Positions 1 to 11,300 of a stretch of 64,000 nucleotides of DNA are shown in pieces. The position numbers and the translations under genes are program-made. Source of the stretch: Copromyces sp. CBS 386.78 (taxonomy: Eukaryota > Ascomycota > Sordariomycetes > Sordariales > Sordariaceae); NCBI GenBank assembly GCA_030685235.1, contig MU839103.1:372001-436000 (forward strand), given 5' to 3'. Below the pieces are notes generated by a model. It saw nothing but the letters and a program-made list of their open reading frames with translations. It was not told the DNA's origin and made no database searches. Position 1 is the first letter of the stretch. Each line of letters starts with the position of its first letter.

Positions 1-72
1 TTCTTTTGAATAGTATTTATTATTGTAAATACCTTATAGTTATAGACTTTTAAGTAACTTAAATCTAATTTA

Positions 73-293
73 TGTCACGGCACTGGCGGATGGTTCCGGT
101 ACACGGACCCAGCCCACCGTCACGGCACTGCACGTGACGTCGCGCGCACAGGGCACCAGAGCTCGGGGTCAAAACCCTCGACTCGTGGCGCGCCTTTGCA
201 CGTTTCCCTCTTTTCTTCTCCATCTTGTGATTCTACTATAGACCTGGAATCAACGTGTTAAGCTTGTCTCTCGTGACCACGTCCCTCGTGACA
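73..293. repeat. Solo LTR, little affected by RIP
   Basis: The 221-bp block begins TGTCACGG and ends CTCGTGACA, the TG...CA form of an LTR with inverted ends. It is flanked by the identical 5-mer ATTTA at 68-72 and 294-298. No second copy or internal region adjoins it, so it reads as a solo LTR left by LTR-LTR recombination. It is GC-rich and keeps CpA and TpG, unlike the AT-rich DNA on both sides. It therefore arrived after RIP acted here, or escaped RIP because it is short. The first eight bases match the un-mutated form of the left LTR end of the 5947-14058 element, but the rest does not obviously match. Confidence 0.8.
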
Positions 294-850
294 ATTTACA
301 TACTTCTTAATAATTATATTACTGAGCGATATAGGTATAGAACCGTTTAAATAGAAATTTCTAATTATAAAGGTATTAAGGGGATTTATTAATAAAATAA
401 ATTATTGCAATAATAATTTTTAATTATAGATCAATTAGAAAATTTAAATTTATTAATATAGCATTATATTTTTCTTTAATTATACTTTTTAAATACTTTA
501 CCCTATTATTCTATATTTGTATATTAGGAATAGAGGGTTTAATTATTATTCTTTATTATAATGATTTTTATTAGATTTCGTTATTTATAAATTCGTTATT
601 AAATTCGAAGGTTTTAATTTTAATATTATATTATTATTTTAATATATCGATATAGAATGCTAGTATAATAGCAATAATAATTATTTAATAATTTAATAAG
701 TAGTAATCCTAAATATAATTAGATTAGCGGTATATAATAAGGAGGAGATATTTAACCCCGTTATTTCCTTCGTTGAATTCGAGGAAGTTTATTGCGAATT
801 TTTCCTTTAGTTTATAGCCGCGGTCTTTAGGTATACAATAAATCTATTAT
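294..850. other. AT-rich RIP-mutated DNA, nothing recognisable
   Basis: Strongly AT-rich with TpA excess and few CpA/TpG. No coding pattern is recognised. It ends in the target site ATTAT (846-850) of the adjacent LTR element. Confidence 0.6.
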
Positions 851-1140
851 TAATACCGTTGATAGGGTATTTGGAAAGATGTGACAATATATCATTGATT
901 TAATTGTGTATAGAGTGATAAAATAAGAGGAAAGGTCTGGCTTCTAGCTAGCCGTCTACACATAGAAAGTATACTATATAGCGAACTAGAGTACGGGCTA
1001 TAAGGTAGCCAATGCCTTAGCGACTAAGCGTAATATTAGAGCCTCTATAGCAGCCCAACTAATTTGGGCTATTATAACTAATTTAAACTATAATATAGAG
1101 TATAGCCAACGATACTAGGAATCTACAAATTCCAGTATTA
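851..1140. repeat. LTR, left copy of the 3.1-kb element
   Basis: 290 bp, the same length as the right copy at 3648-3937. Its left part keeps TpG/GpG sites that are TpA/ApG in the other copy, while its right part is more mutated. Confidence 0.85.
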
Positions 1141-1621
1141 AATGCCAGCTTATAAGAAGAAAAGCTATTATTTTTAATAGTCCTAAACGCCTAAATCTTC
1201 TCCGAAATCTTCTAAGTCTCTTCTGATAATAAATAAGTCTCTTCTAAAATTTTATTCGTCTTTTCCAATATATTTATCCAATTGGGATGCTCCGGGGCGG
1301 AACGGGATGCATCCGAATTGCTATAATAAAATAATCTAAATCCGAGAAGGTCCAGCGAGGGCCGAAGAATTAAATAATAGTTAGGGAAAGTAAGTAATAA
1401 TTAAAGAAAGCTTATTCTATACTAAAGGAGTAAAGGTATAGTAATTAGAAAGGGGGAGTAGGTATTCGAAAGAGAAAAATATTTAGAAGAATAATTAAAA
1501 GGTATAAAAAACGAAGAGAAAGATTATTACGTAAAATAATAGAAATAAAAAAAAAAGGGGAAAAACGGCGGGTTTTTAATTAATTGGTAGAATAAATAAA
1601 AGGTAAGCGAATTTATTAAAT

Positions 1622-2340
1622 ACCGAAGAGGGCCGACGAATTACTAACAAAAAAAAAGGTAAGAGTAACGGGGCTAAACGGGAATTAAAGTATAAGGTTA
1701 GCGATATACTTTAATATTTTTTATTAAAAGAATTACTCGGTTTATAGTTGTAAAATAAGCAATAGCCGCCCGCAGAGAAAAAAAGAAAATAATAATTTCG
1801 TTACTAAACTAATAAAAAGAAATTATTATTAACCTTTAATTATATAACGACCGTTAGGGCGTAAAGTGGTTATTTAAATAAGTAGTAAGAATTCGCTAAG
1901 TTAATTAAAAATATTGTAAAAAAGGGAATTGAAAATATTAAATCTATTGAAAAAATATTATTATATAAATTAATCCTATATATTAGAAAGCTCTAAAGAA
2001 TATTAGAGAACTTAATAGAGCGGCTAGGTTATTTAATTCGGCGGTACTATAAAAGGCTCTAATTTCCGCGGAAAGCCGACGAATTATTAAAAAAAGAAAA
2101 GTAGGAGCAATAAAGCTAAGCGGAAATATAAATATAGAATTAATAATAATACTTTATTATTATTAATAAGAAAACTATTTAATTTACAACAATAGTTACC
2201 CGTATACGAAGAAAGGGAGTAACAATTTCGTTACTTAGTAATAGAGGAGAAGTTAATTAAAAAACTATTATTAACCTTTAAATATATAACGACCGTTGGG
2301 GTATAAGGTAATTATTCGAAAAGGTTCTTATAATAATTAT
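1622..2340. repeat. Internal tandem duplication, period about 445 bp
   Basis: A block beginning near 1624 (GGCCGACGAATTACTAAC) recurs near 2072 in RIP-altered form (AGCCGACGAATTATTAAA). A second matching segment, ATAACGACCGTTAGGGC at about 1846, recurs at about 2286. The copies differ largely by C-to-T and G-to-A changes. The sequence is purine-rich, but no conserved domain is seen. Confidence 0.6.
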
Positions 2341-2504
2341 AAAAAATAGGGCGGAATTTGAAAATTTATTGAATAAAGGAAGTTTGAAGGTATTTAGAAG
2401 CTTCCTATTTATATTATAGTAGAAGCGCTAATTAAATCGTTAAACAGTAGATTTTTTTGCTTTATTAACTTAGAGATCTTTTTACTTCATTGTTACTATA
2501 GTTA

Positions 2505-3445
2505 TTTAAGTTCGCTACGGCGTAAGGAAATTAATTGTAAGCCTTTACGGGTACTTAAATTCGTTATGAAGGGAGGGATTGTTATTGTCGCGTATTTAAA
2601 TTCGGCAGTAATAGGGAGATAATAAGAGCTTTATTAGGGAACGGTTACCTAAGTTCGCCGCTACGTAAATAAAATTATTATAAAGGATAGAGTAATAAGA
2701 ATTTTCAAGGTTACTTAAATTCGCTTTAAGAAAAGAGTAGTCGTATACCTAAGTTCGGCAACCGAGGAAATAATAAGGGTTAAGGCTAACGAATACCCAA
2801 GTTCGTCGCACAATGGGAAGGGGGTTGAAGATTTTCGAAAATACCTAAATTCGTTTCGATAATAGAGCGGTCGTATACTTAAATTCGGCGGCCGATAGAA
2901 GTAATAATAAATAATTACCTAAGTTCGCCGTTCGAAACGGGAAGTAAGGAATTTAATAATCCTAATTATTGCGGTCGAATACCTAAATTCGTTGAAGTTG
3001 CTAAATTTGGATTGATAGTAAGAATTTTATTAGGAGACGGTTACCTAAATTCGCCGCCGCGCAAATAAAATTATTATAAAGGATAGAATAATAAGAATTC
3101 TTAAAGTTACTTAAATTTACTTTAAGAGAAGAGCGGTCGTATATTTAAATTTAGCAGCCGAAAAAATAATAATAATAATAAATAGTTACCTAAATTCGCC
3201 GTTCGAAAAGGAAAATAAGCGTAATATAGGAAGGGGGTTAAGGATTTTCAAAAATATTTAAATTCGTTTCGTAAATAAAATAATCGTGTACCCAAGTTCG
3301 GCGGTTAAAGAAGTAATAAGGGAAAATTGTTGTCGGTTACCTAAATTCGCTGGTAATAGGGGGTTGATGATTTTCGAAAATACTTAAATTCGTTTCGATA
3401 ATAGTTAATTAGGATTAAAGTTAGCGAATACCTAAATTCGTCGCT
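2505..3445. repeat. Array of about 20 spaced short repeats (ACCCAAGTTCG-like)
   Basis: A motif read as TACCTAAATTCG or TACCTAAGTTCG, least mutated as TACCCAAGTTCG near 2790 and 3287, occurs about 20 times, 35-67 bp apart. Examples start near 2644, 2744, 2790, 2837, 2917, 2976, 3040, 3183, 3287, 3331, 3378 and 3425. Spacings are not multiples of three, so a peptide repeat is unlikely. There is a higher-order period of about 395 bp: the block from 2644 repeats from 3040 with the same order of intervening sequences. Confidence 0.75.
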
Positions 3446-3647
3446 AACGGGAAAAATTAATAATATTATTAATCCTTTAATATTAAAGGGTCCTAACCGT
3501 AATCTTAGCGAAAGGGACATTATTATAAGGTGCCCCGCGACAAAGTTAATTTATTGTAAAGCTATTACGTACGTAACGTCGTTAGGGATTGGCGATAATA
3601 GTATAATTTAGTTCGAAGTCGAAGTAATTTTAATTGTAGCTACTATT

Positions 3648-3937
3648 TAATACCGTTAATAAGGTATTTGGAAAAATGTAATAATATATTATTAATTTAA
3701 TTGTATATAGAGTAATAAAGTAAGAAGAAAGGTTTAGCTTCCAGCCAGCCGTCTGCACGCAAAAGGTATACTATATAGCGAGCTAGAATACGGGCTACAG
3801 GGTGGCCAATGCCCTGGCGACTAGGCGTAGTACTAGAGCCTCTATGGCAGCCCAGCTAATCTGGGCTGTCACAGCTAATCTAAGCTATAATACAGGGCAT
3901 AGCCAACGATACTAGGAATCTACAGATTCCGGTATCA
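3648..3937. repeat. LTR, right copy of the 3.1-kb element
   Basis: 290 bp. Its right part is GC-richer and less mutated (for example CAGGGTGGCCAATGCCCTGG near 3799), the mirror image of the left copy. Followed by the target duplicate ATTAT. Confidence 0.85.
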
Positions 3938-3942
3938 ATTAT

Positions 3943-5941
3943 TTAATCTTTATTATAGTATATACATTATATTTAATTAATAGTATATTACGGATCCGTA
4001 CCCCGTTAATATTTTAAAGATAGTTGAGTATTTATAATCTTAGGTAATTAAATTATAAATATTAAATATTTGCCGTTTATTTGGAAGGGCGCCGTATATA
4101 GGAATTGATTTTATGCCAGCGCATTATAAATAAGGTTTTAGTAAATAAAAGAGGGATAATTTTTATAATTATTTAATTATAAATAGTATTTAAATAATAA
4201 TAAAATAATTTATTAATTTTCTTTAAATAATTATTAGGGGAATAGTAATTTTAATAGAAATTTTACCTTTATAATTAAATATAGGAAATAATGTTGGTAG
4301 CGAAATTAGAGTAGAAGGCGACTTCTTTTAATTATAATTTTAGGAGATTGTTCTTCCTTTTAATAACGATATTAATTTCCTTAAACCCTTTGATCGTTAT
4401 TTAGGTATTTTTAGCCTATATATATTTATTTAGGTTAATATAACGAAAGTAAAGGAAACGAGTAATTTTATTAAATATATAAAGCGAATTACTAGAATTG
4501 AATATTATTGAGTTCTTGAGGGGCTAAATCTCTTCCTTAATTTAATATACCCCGTTAATTTAAAAGGTTAATTTATAGGTAATATTACGATTTACATTAA
4601 ATAATTACGCGATTTCCTACTTTTTAGGAACCTTCCCTTTATTACTATTTTTAACTACAATTCTTTTAATTTCCTTAGTTAATTCGGAATCTTTTACGAG
4701 GTTAGATTTAATAATGCGTTTAATTGAAGGGAATAACTTTATAATATATTTAGGCCTCGCGTTTGGGTTAATATATTAATATTTTTGTAGGGAATGTAAT
4801 CCTTTTTTGTATGCTTTATATATAGGTAAATTTATTGCCTTCTTACGGGTTTAAATTTCGGTTTTATTCGATTGGAGTTTTCTTTTACTAGATCTAGACC
4901 CCTTAGGCTTTTTCTTATTATCTTAACGAGCGTTTTTATTATTAGCTTTTTTATTTTAGTTTTTGTTAATAAATTTTTAATTATTAAATTCGATGCTAGT
5001 TTCGCTAATATTAAAGGCGCTACAATATTTTCCCTTCTTAGTAACGGCCTTACGTTTTATAGAGTTAATATTGTATTTCTTAAAGTCTTTATAGACCTTT
5101 GTATATGTAAGCGTACTATCGGCTATTTATTTATCGAATTTTTAAGTACTTTTATATTATTTAGGGCATATAATTTTAATTGTATTAATGAAGTTGATAT
5201 ATTAGGAATTAATAATTTTAATTTTTTTAATTTCTATAATCTAATTATTATTTATAGCGGTAAACTAATTTTGAAGCTAGTTAATTTAACTCTTAAATTC
5301 CTTAATTAAAACGGCGACCGATTTATAATATTATTTCCTAGTCCGGATTTACTCGTTAATAATTTTATAGTTAATTATACTCTTTAATTATTAATACTAT
5401 TCGTTAGTTTCCTATTCTTCCTTTATAATACTATTTTATAGCCCGTAATTAATCAATATTTTTATTTAGGTACGTACGGCCTTATTATTAACTACGAATT
5501 TTTTTTTAGTTTTTTTTTAGAGTCGGGGTAGAGTATAAATTTTAGTTTGAAGAACTTTTTATTAAATAGATCTACTTTGGTGGTAAGGGTATTGAAAATT
5601 ATTTTATTTTGTTTTCGGTATTTAATAAGGACTTTTCGAATTTTATTTTAATTTATAATAGTATAAATAGTAGTTCCATTATTAAGAAGGTTGAATTCTT
5701 CCTTAGCAGTTCGGATCTATTCCTTAACTTCCTTAATAATAGGGTATTAATTCGGATGGGGTTGCTTCGGTTCGATAGGTTTTTTGATTGTACTTTAGAT
5801 TTATTTTTTGAGGGTATTTATATTATACTTTAATTAGAGTATTAGTTCCTAGCGGATTTAATCCTTTTTATCCTTAAAGTAGGTAATATTTTTTTTAGTT
5901 TTGTTATTAATCTTTAAAAGAAATATTGTATTATTTAGTTG
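3943..5941. other. RIP-mutated AT-rich DNA, origin not identified
   Basis: Two kilobases of AT-rich sequence with TpA excess. It probably continues the 294-850 block interrupted by the 3.1-kb element. Long open stretches on the plus strand (near 4872-5309) are Phe/Ile/Leu-rich translations of T-rich DNA and match no domain I recognise. It is probably an older transposon relic. Confidence 0.5.
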
Positions 5942-5946
5942 ATTAT

Positions 5947-6189
5947 TATCACGGAGCAAGGGCACCGTTAGGTCTGAGGTACGATATATATTATTGTACG
6001 AAGAGAGTAGGAAGAGGTGTACGCCAGCCAGGGCATAATATAGGGCATGAATATAACCCACTATAGAGTGGGTCTTGCGTAAGCCTCAATAATGTACGGC
6101 TAGCCCAGTACTATAGCAATAGCTATATATATAATAGTATATTAGCTAATAATACTAAGGTACAAAGTATGTAATTTAGCCCTATAATA
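5947..6189 (-). repeat. 3' LTR (left copy) of minus-strand gypsy element
   Basis: 243 bp, TATCACGG...CCTATAATA. The outer (left) half is less RIP-mutated than the inner half. Confidence 0.9.
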
Positions 6190-6190
6190 T

Positions 6191-6201
6191 TACCTCCCTT
6201 T
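6191..6201 (-). other. Polypurine tract of the minus-strand gypsy element
   Basis: On the minus strand AAAGGGAGGTA ends one base before the LTR. This is the expected plus-strand primer site and sets the element's direction. Confidence 0.7.
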
Positions 6202-6299
6202 AAGAAAGGCTCTCGGCTATAAAAATACTATCTAATTAATTTAAATATATTGTCTTGCCTAAAGTAAGTTTCCCGCGGATACACCTAATCGAAAAATTT

Positions 6300-9200
6300 C
6301 GCTAAAATAACTATTTACTTAACGCTAAGACTCCTATTCAAGGGCGGTTACTAGCCAAAATACTATTAGACATGCCCTTTTTTCAAAGATATCCCTCCGC
6401 TTCGATTATTATCCTAAACAATCCTAAAATCGTATCTAATAGTCTTATAAGCTCCTTATCTATACTTTACTATTACTAGCCCCCGACAGGGGGTACTATA
6501 AAGACGTTCATAGTATAATAATTTATAGGAATACTTATAACCCTATTAATACCGTAAATTATAGAAACCCTCTATTCGAATCTTATTTATAATTATTATA
6601 ATTATCTTTTCTCTATAATTCGTAATTATATCCCCTATCCCTATTAACTGTAGTAAAAATTTTAATTATAAACTCTAATTATTAGCTAGGGGGTAAAATA
6701 TTAGGGGTAGGAAATATTAGGACCGCTGTAAAACGTATTATCTTCCGGTCGCTATTAACGGTACCCAATTACTATAATTAAGTATCTATAAGGCGATTCG
6801 GTTAGGATACATAGAATAAATTATATTCTAAACTCCTTTTTTATTATTTTTAATCGTTTTACTAGTATTAAAATTATTATATTACTTTAATACTACGTCG
6901 GAAAAATTATTAAAGGGGATCTAAATTAATAATAACGTCGATTAGTAAATCTAAATTAATAGTAACGTCGGTTAATAATAACTTCTTTCTTAACCTTCCT
7001 CTACCTTTTCTCCTTTTAATTTAGGCTAGAAGTATATTAGTATTTAAATTAATATTATAATACTCCTAAATAGCATTATTACATCCCTCTAAATCCTTAA
7101 TTAGTTATTAGCTAAATTCGTCAATACCTTTCTACTTAACGTAATATATCTAATAACCGTTATTTACTTTACTATAACCAATAATCTTCTTAAAATCCTA
7201 TTCCTACTATTCGTTATTATATTCGTCGGTTCTATTTATAGTACGGCCGTTATTAACTAAAATATCTTATTCAATCTCGTACTAACTTAATAGTCCGATT
7301 ATATCTTAGAATTTAACTATCGAAATATAAAATACTAAGCTAACCTTTATATTTTTAAGGAACTTAAACTTTACTTTATATAAATCGCACTTGAATATTT
7401 AAAAAGGTCCTTCAAATTTAAGTACTAACTTTGCTTAGGGTTTTCCTATAGCGAGGTTTTTAATATTAAGTAAAATTTGGTCCCCCGGTCAATATTTAAG
7501 TATATTATTACAATTCTCATTAATATTCGCTTTATAACGGTCCTATACTTATTTTAATAATATAATAATTCTATTTAAAATAGTTTAAAATCGGTTAGCA
7601 ACTTCTAACGCTTTAAAAAACTCTTTTTTTTAAACTTTAAATAAATTAAAGGGGTATAATTTAACTGGTTTTATACCTATACGGGGGTGAAAATTATAAT
7701 TAGCATAAAACGAATTAATTCCCGTAATTTTAAAAACTATATTATTATAAACGAATTTAATTAACAATAATTAATTTACCTAATCGTTTTACGCCTAATT
7801 AATATAAAATCGGAAATATTATTCTATTTTTATATTAATCCTTTCAGTTTAATTATTAATTTAAAAATAAAAAATTAAAAATAATTTTACTACTACACCT
7901 AATCTTTCGTATAGTATTTTTTAAAATATAGAAATAAATTAGGATCTTTTATCCAAAACGACATTATCCGGTAAACTATAAATATTATAAATTTTCTCGA
8001 TAAATCGCTCAATTAATTCTTTAATTTCTAAAATTTCTATTAACAAATAGTACTATAATTTTATAAGACAATCAATTACTACTACTACGTACCTATAAAT
8101 CCTCTCTCTCTTTATATAAAGTATTATAAATATAATATAATTTATTAATATTTATAATTAAACTTTAAACGGGACGGGGAAAAGTTTTAAGAATCCTACT
8201 AACGAATATTATAATAATTTCGTTTTAATATAGGCTAAATAAGCCTTATAGAATTCCTTAACTAATTAATATATTCTAAGCTAATAATAAAAGTAGTTAA
8301 AGGTTTCGTACGTCCTTTTTCTACTTAAATAACCTCCTAATTTAGCCGTATATATTTTATAAATTAATTAAAGCTAAATTTCCTTATTATCCGGATTAAT
8401 AAAGACACATTTTTTTATAACCTTCTTCTAATAAATTTAACCTATCTATATTAAATATTCTACAAATACAATTTTAAAATATTTTATAACTTCGGGGGTC
8501 TATTTCCGTTAACCGTCTTTTTATAAATAGAATATTATTTCTTATATTAAATTTAACTTAGCGTAACTATTATTAATAAAATCGTCGGTAAATTTCGTAA
8601 TATCGAATTCGTAGAAGTTAAGGTCGTCGAAATCTAAATTTTAATCGTAGAAATCTATACTATAATTTATATAGTAGATCTCTTCTATCCTACCTAAATA
8701 TAAGTAGGCTACGTCTACAAACTCGTCGTTAAAGAACGCTAGGTCGAAGAAATTTAAATTAATTAGTAACTTCTTTTATATTATTAATCTTTTATTATCG
8801 CCAAATTATAATTTATCTTCTAGCTTCTTACTTAGGGCATCCGGCCGTATATTCGCTATTCCTTATCTATACGTAATACGAAAATTAAAGCAGCTAAAGA
8901 ATTTAAACTACTTTATATACTTAAAGGTAAATTACTTTATTAATATAAAAGTTTTAAAGTTCTTATAATCGGTAACGATCTCTACTTATTCCTATACTCC
9001 TTCTAACTTAAAGCTTTATTCTTTAAATACTTTAATAATAATTAATAATTCTTTATTATAAATATTATAATTATATTTTTAAACGCTATACTTAATTAAA
9101 AAGTATATTATTAAATAAAGAATACTATTATCGCGCTATTATAATAATATACCTCCTAATACCCAATTAAATATATCTATTTCTATAATAATTCGTTTAT

Positions 9201-11300
9201 TCTAATCGAAGATTTTTAATATTAATATTATTATAAAAACTATTTTAAAATTATTAAATACTTTCTAATACTCAATACCCTATTACTAATCCTTTATTGC
9301 TATTTTCTTAGTAAATTCGTATAAGGATTTAATTATACCGAAATTTTTTTTAATAAAACGACAATAAAAGTTAATAAAACCTAAAAAAGATTATAAGGCC
9401 TTTTTAAATTCTAATACTTCCTAAACTATTATTACTTTAATTTTATCTATATCTATTTCAATATTTCCTAATATAATAATAAAGCCTAAATATTTAATAT
9501 ATTTAATATAAAATTCGTACTTATTAATATTAATTTAGAGGCCGGCCTTCTTTAAGCGGGCTAGAACGTTAAAAACGTACTTAATATATTCTTCCTTATT
9601 CTCCGAATAAATTAGAATATTATCGAAATAAACGGTTATAAACTTATTTAATATATTATAGAAAATATTGTTAATAAAGTATTAAAAGGTTGCCGGCGCG
9701 CCCTATAAACCGAATAAGTATATTAATAATTTGTAAAGACTGAATTATATTATAAACGTTATAAATTATTTATAACCCTTATATATATAGATATAATTAA
9801 ATATTATAATAATATTTAATTTAGTAAAGATCTTCGCCTTATAAATAGTATTTAGCGTCTTTTTAATAAGTGGTAAAGGATATTATATCTTTAAAATAAT
9901 ATTATTAATTCTTCTACAATTTACGTAAATATATATTCTACTACCTAATTTCTTTACGAATATAATTAATAATAAAATTAGTAATTAGGACGGCCTAATA
10001 AAGTTCTACTTTAAATTATTATCTAGCCATTTTTTAATAACGCTTAACTTTATTAGTAAAAAAGGTTTTAATCTTAAGTATAATAATTCTATACTAGGGA
10101 TAACTTCGATTTTATAGTTGTATAATCGGTACTAAGGAAGCTATCAGGTATCCGCTAAGTTTACTACCCTCCAATATCTATAATACTAATAAGGTATTTT
10201 AACTTTAATTTACTATTCGGTAATTATAGGCCGGTCTACCTTTTTGTAAAATATTCTAGTATCCTCTTCGGAAATTCTAAAAATATTTATAAATTCTTCC
10301 GTAATATTAACTATTACTTCACCGGTAGCCCCCTTTAAAATATATAAAAAGTAATTAAAAATTTATTTTTTATATTTTATACCGTAATTGGCGTAAATAT
10401 TTTTATATATTTAGTCCGTAATTTAGAATTTCTCGGGGCTTAATTTAAGGGTACCGGCCGCGATTTCCGCCTCTATCTATTTTAATATTTCGTCTATCTC
10501 CCCTCTAATTGTAATAATAACCTCTAAGTTTTTTATCTTTATTACGAAATTAAAATTAGCGGTATTAAATTTAATAATATTATTTATATTAATAAGGATA
10601 TTATTAATATTAATAGGTTTTACAAAAAGCAATACTAGTAGTTTTTTTATTTAATTAATAATTAGGAAGCGTTAGCCTCCTATCGTCCTATATAGGATTA
10701 ATTTAATTATAGCTACCGGTTTAAAGACTAATTATAAATCGTATAATATTATTATTACTTAGCTTCCCTCTAATAAATTAATCGGTTATAAAGTTTTAAA
10801 GTAAAGGCTTATAGTTTTAGCGATCTTTTTTTTAAACTTTAATTTTTAATATTAAATAACTTTATAGATTTATAATAAGGGCCGGCTAATTATAGTATAA
10901 TCCTCCGTTCCTAATTATAGTATAATCCTCCGTTCCCGCTTTAACGGCTTTCTCTTATTCTTCCCCTACTTTAACGGTTTTCTCCTTCTCGTCCGCTTCG
11001 ACGGTTTACTCTTCCGCCTTAACAGCTTTTTCCTATTCTTCCCCCGCCTTTATAACTTTTTCCTCTTCGTTCGCTTCGACGGTTTACTCTTCTACTTCGA
11101 CAATTTTCTCCTATTCTTCCCCCGCTTCTATAATTTACTCTTCTAAACCCGCTTTAATAGCTTTTTCCTTCGTAATTATAACGGCCTTAACGGCTTCCTC
11201 CCTTAGAGTTCTTAAAGCTTTAATTTAAAAATCTAATATATTTTAGGGTAGGCAAATACTATAGTACTTCCAGTTAAATTTTAGTTCGCCTTTTTCTTAA
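6300..11300 (-). pseudogene. Degenerate pol (protease-RT-RNase H-integrase) of the minus-strand gypsy element
   Basis: Only the RT is directly recognised: the LFGL-x-GAPATF block near 9682-9720 and the catalytic box at 9619-9630, read right to left on the minus strand, followed by a connection region with YLGFIITL-like text near 9480. Protease is expected to the right and RNase H and integrase to the left from the order of Ty3/gypsy pol. Many in-frame stops come from CAG/CAA to TAG/TAA, and the second catalytic Asp is Asn. The RT is close in sequence to that of the 43359-50532 element, suggesting one lineage. The outer limits are approximate. Confidence 0.7.
10920..11215 (-). repeat. Glu/Lys/Val-rich tandem coding repeat upstream of gypsy pol
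   Basis: The minus strand reads degenerate units of the type EAGEEQEK-xV-EAEEQTVEA (with CAG now TAG), repeated several times. At DNA level plus-strand units such as TTCTCCTATTCTTCCCCCGC recur. It lies between the gag and RT positions, like a linker in the polyprotein. Confidence 0.65.

Larger units (their letters stand above)
851..3937. mobile_element. Compact LTR retroelement of 3.1 kb, probably non-autonomous
   Basis: Two 290-bp direct repeats (851-1140 and 3648-3937) bound the element. Taking the less mutated end of each, the LTR starts TAATACCG (from TGATACCG) and ends CGGTATCA, a TG...CA pair with an 8-bp inverted terminus. The flanking 5-mer ATTAT is identical at 846-850 and 3938-3942, so the ends are firm. 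The 2.5-kb interior is too short for gag-pol and no RT, integrase or protease motif could be found in it. It contains a roughly 270-bp internal duplication and a long array of spaced short repeats. No clear primer binding site or polypurine tract was found, so orientation is open. It best fits a LARD-like non-autonomous element heavily mutated by RIP. Confidence 0.85.

Noticed and set aside
2505..3445. CRISPR-like repeat-spacer array
   Set aside because: The host is a eukaryote, spacers vary widely and are themselves partly repeated, and the array lies inside an LTR element.
4872..5309. 145-codon ORF rich in Phe, Ile and Leu
   Set aside because: It is a translation of T-rich RIP DNA with no domain; chance open frame.
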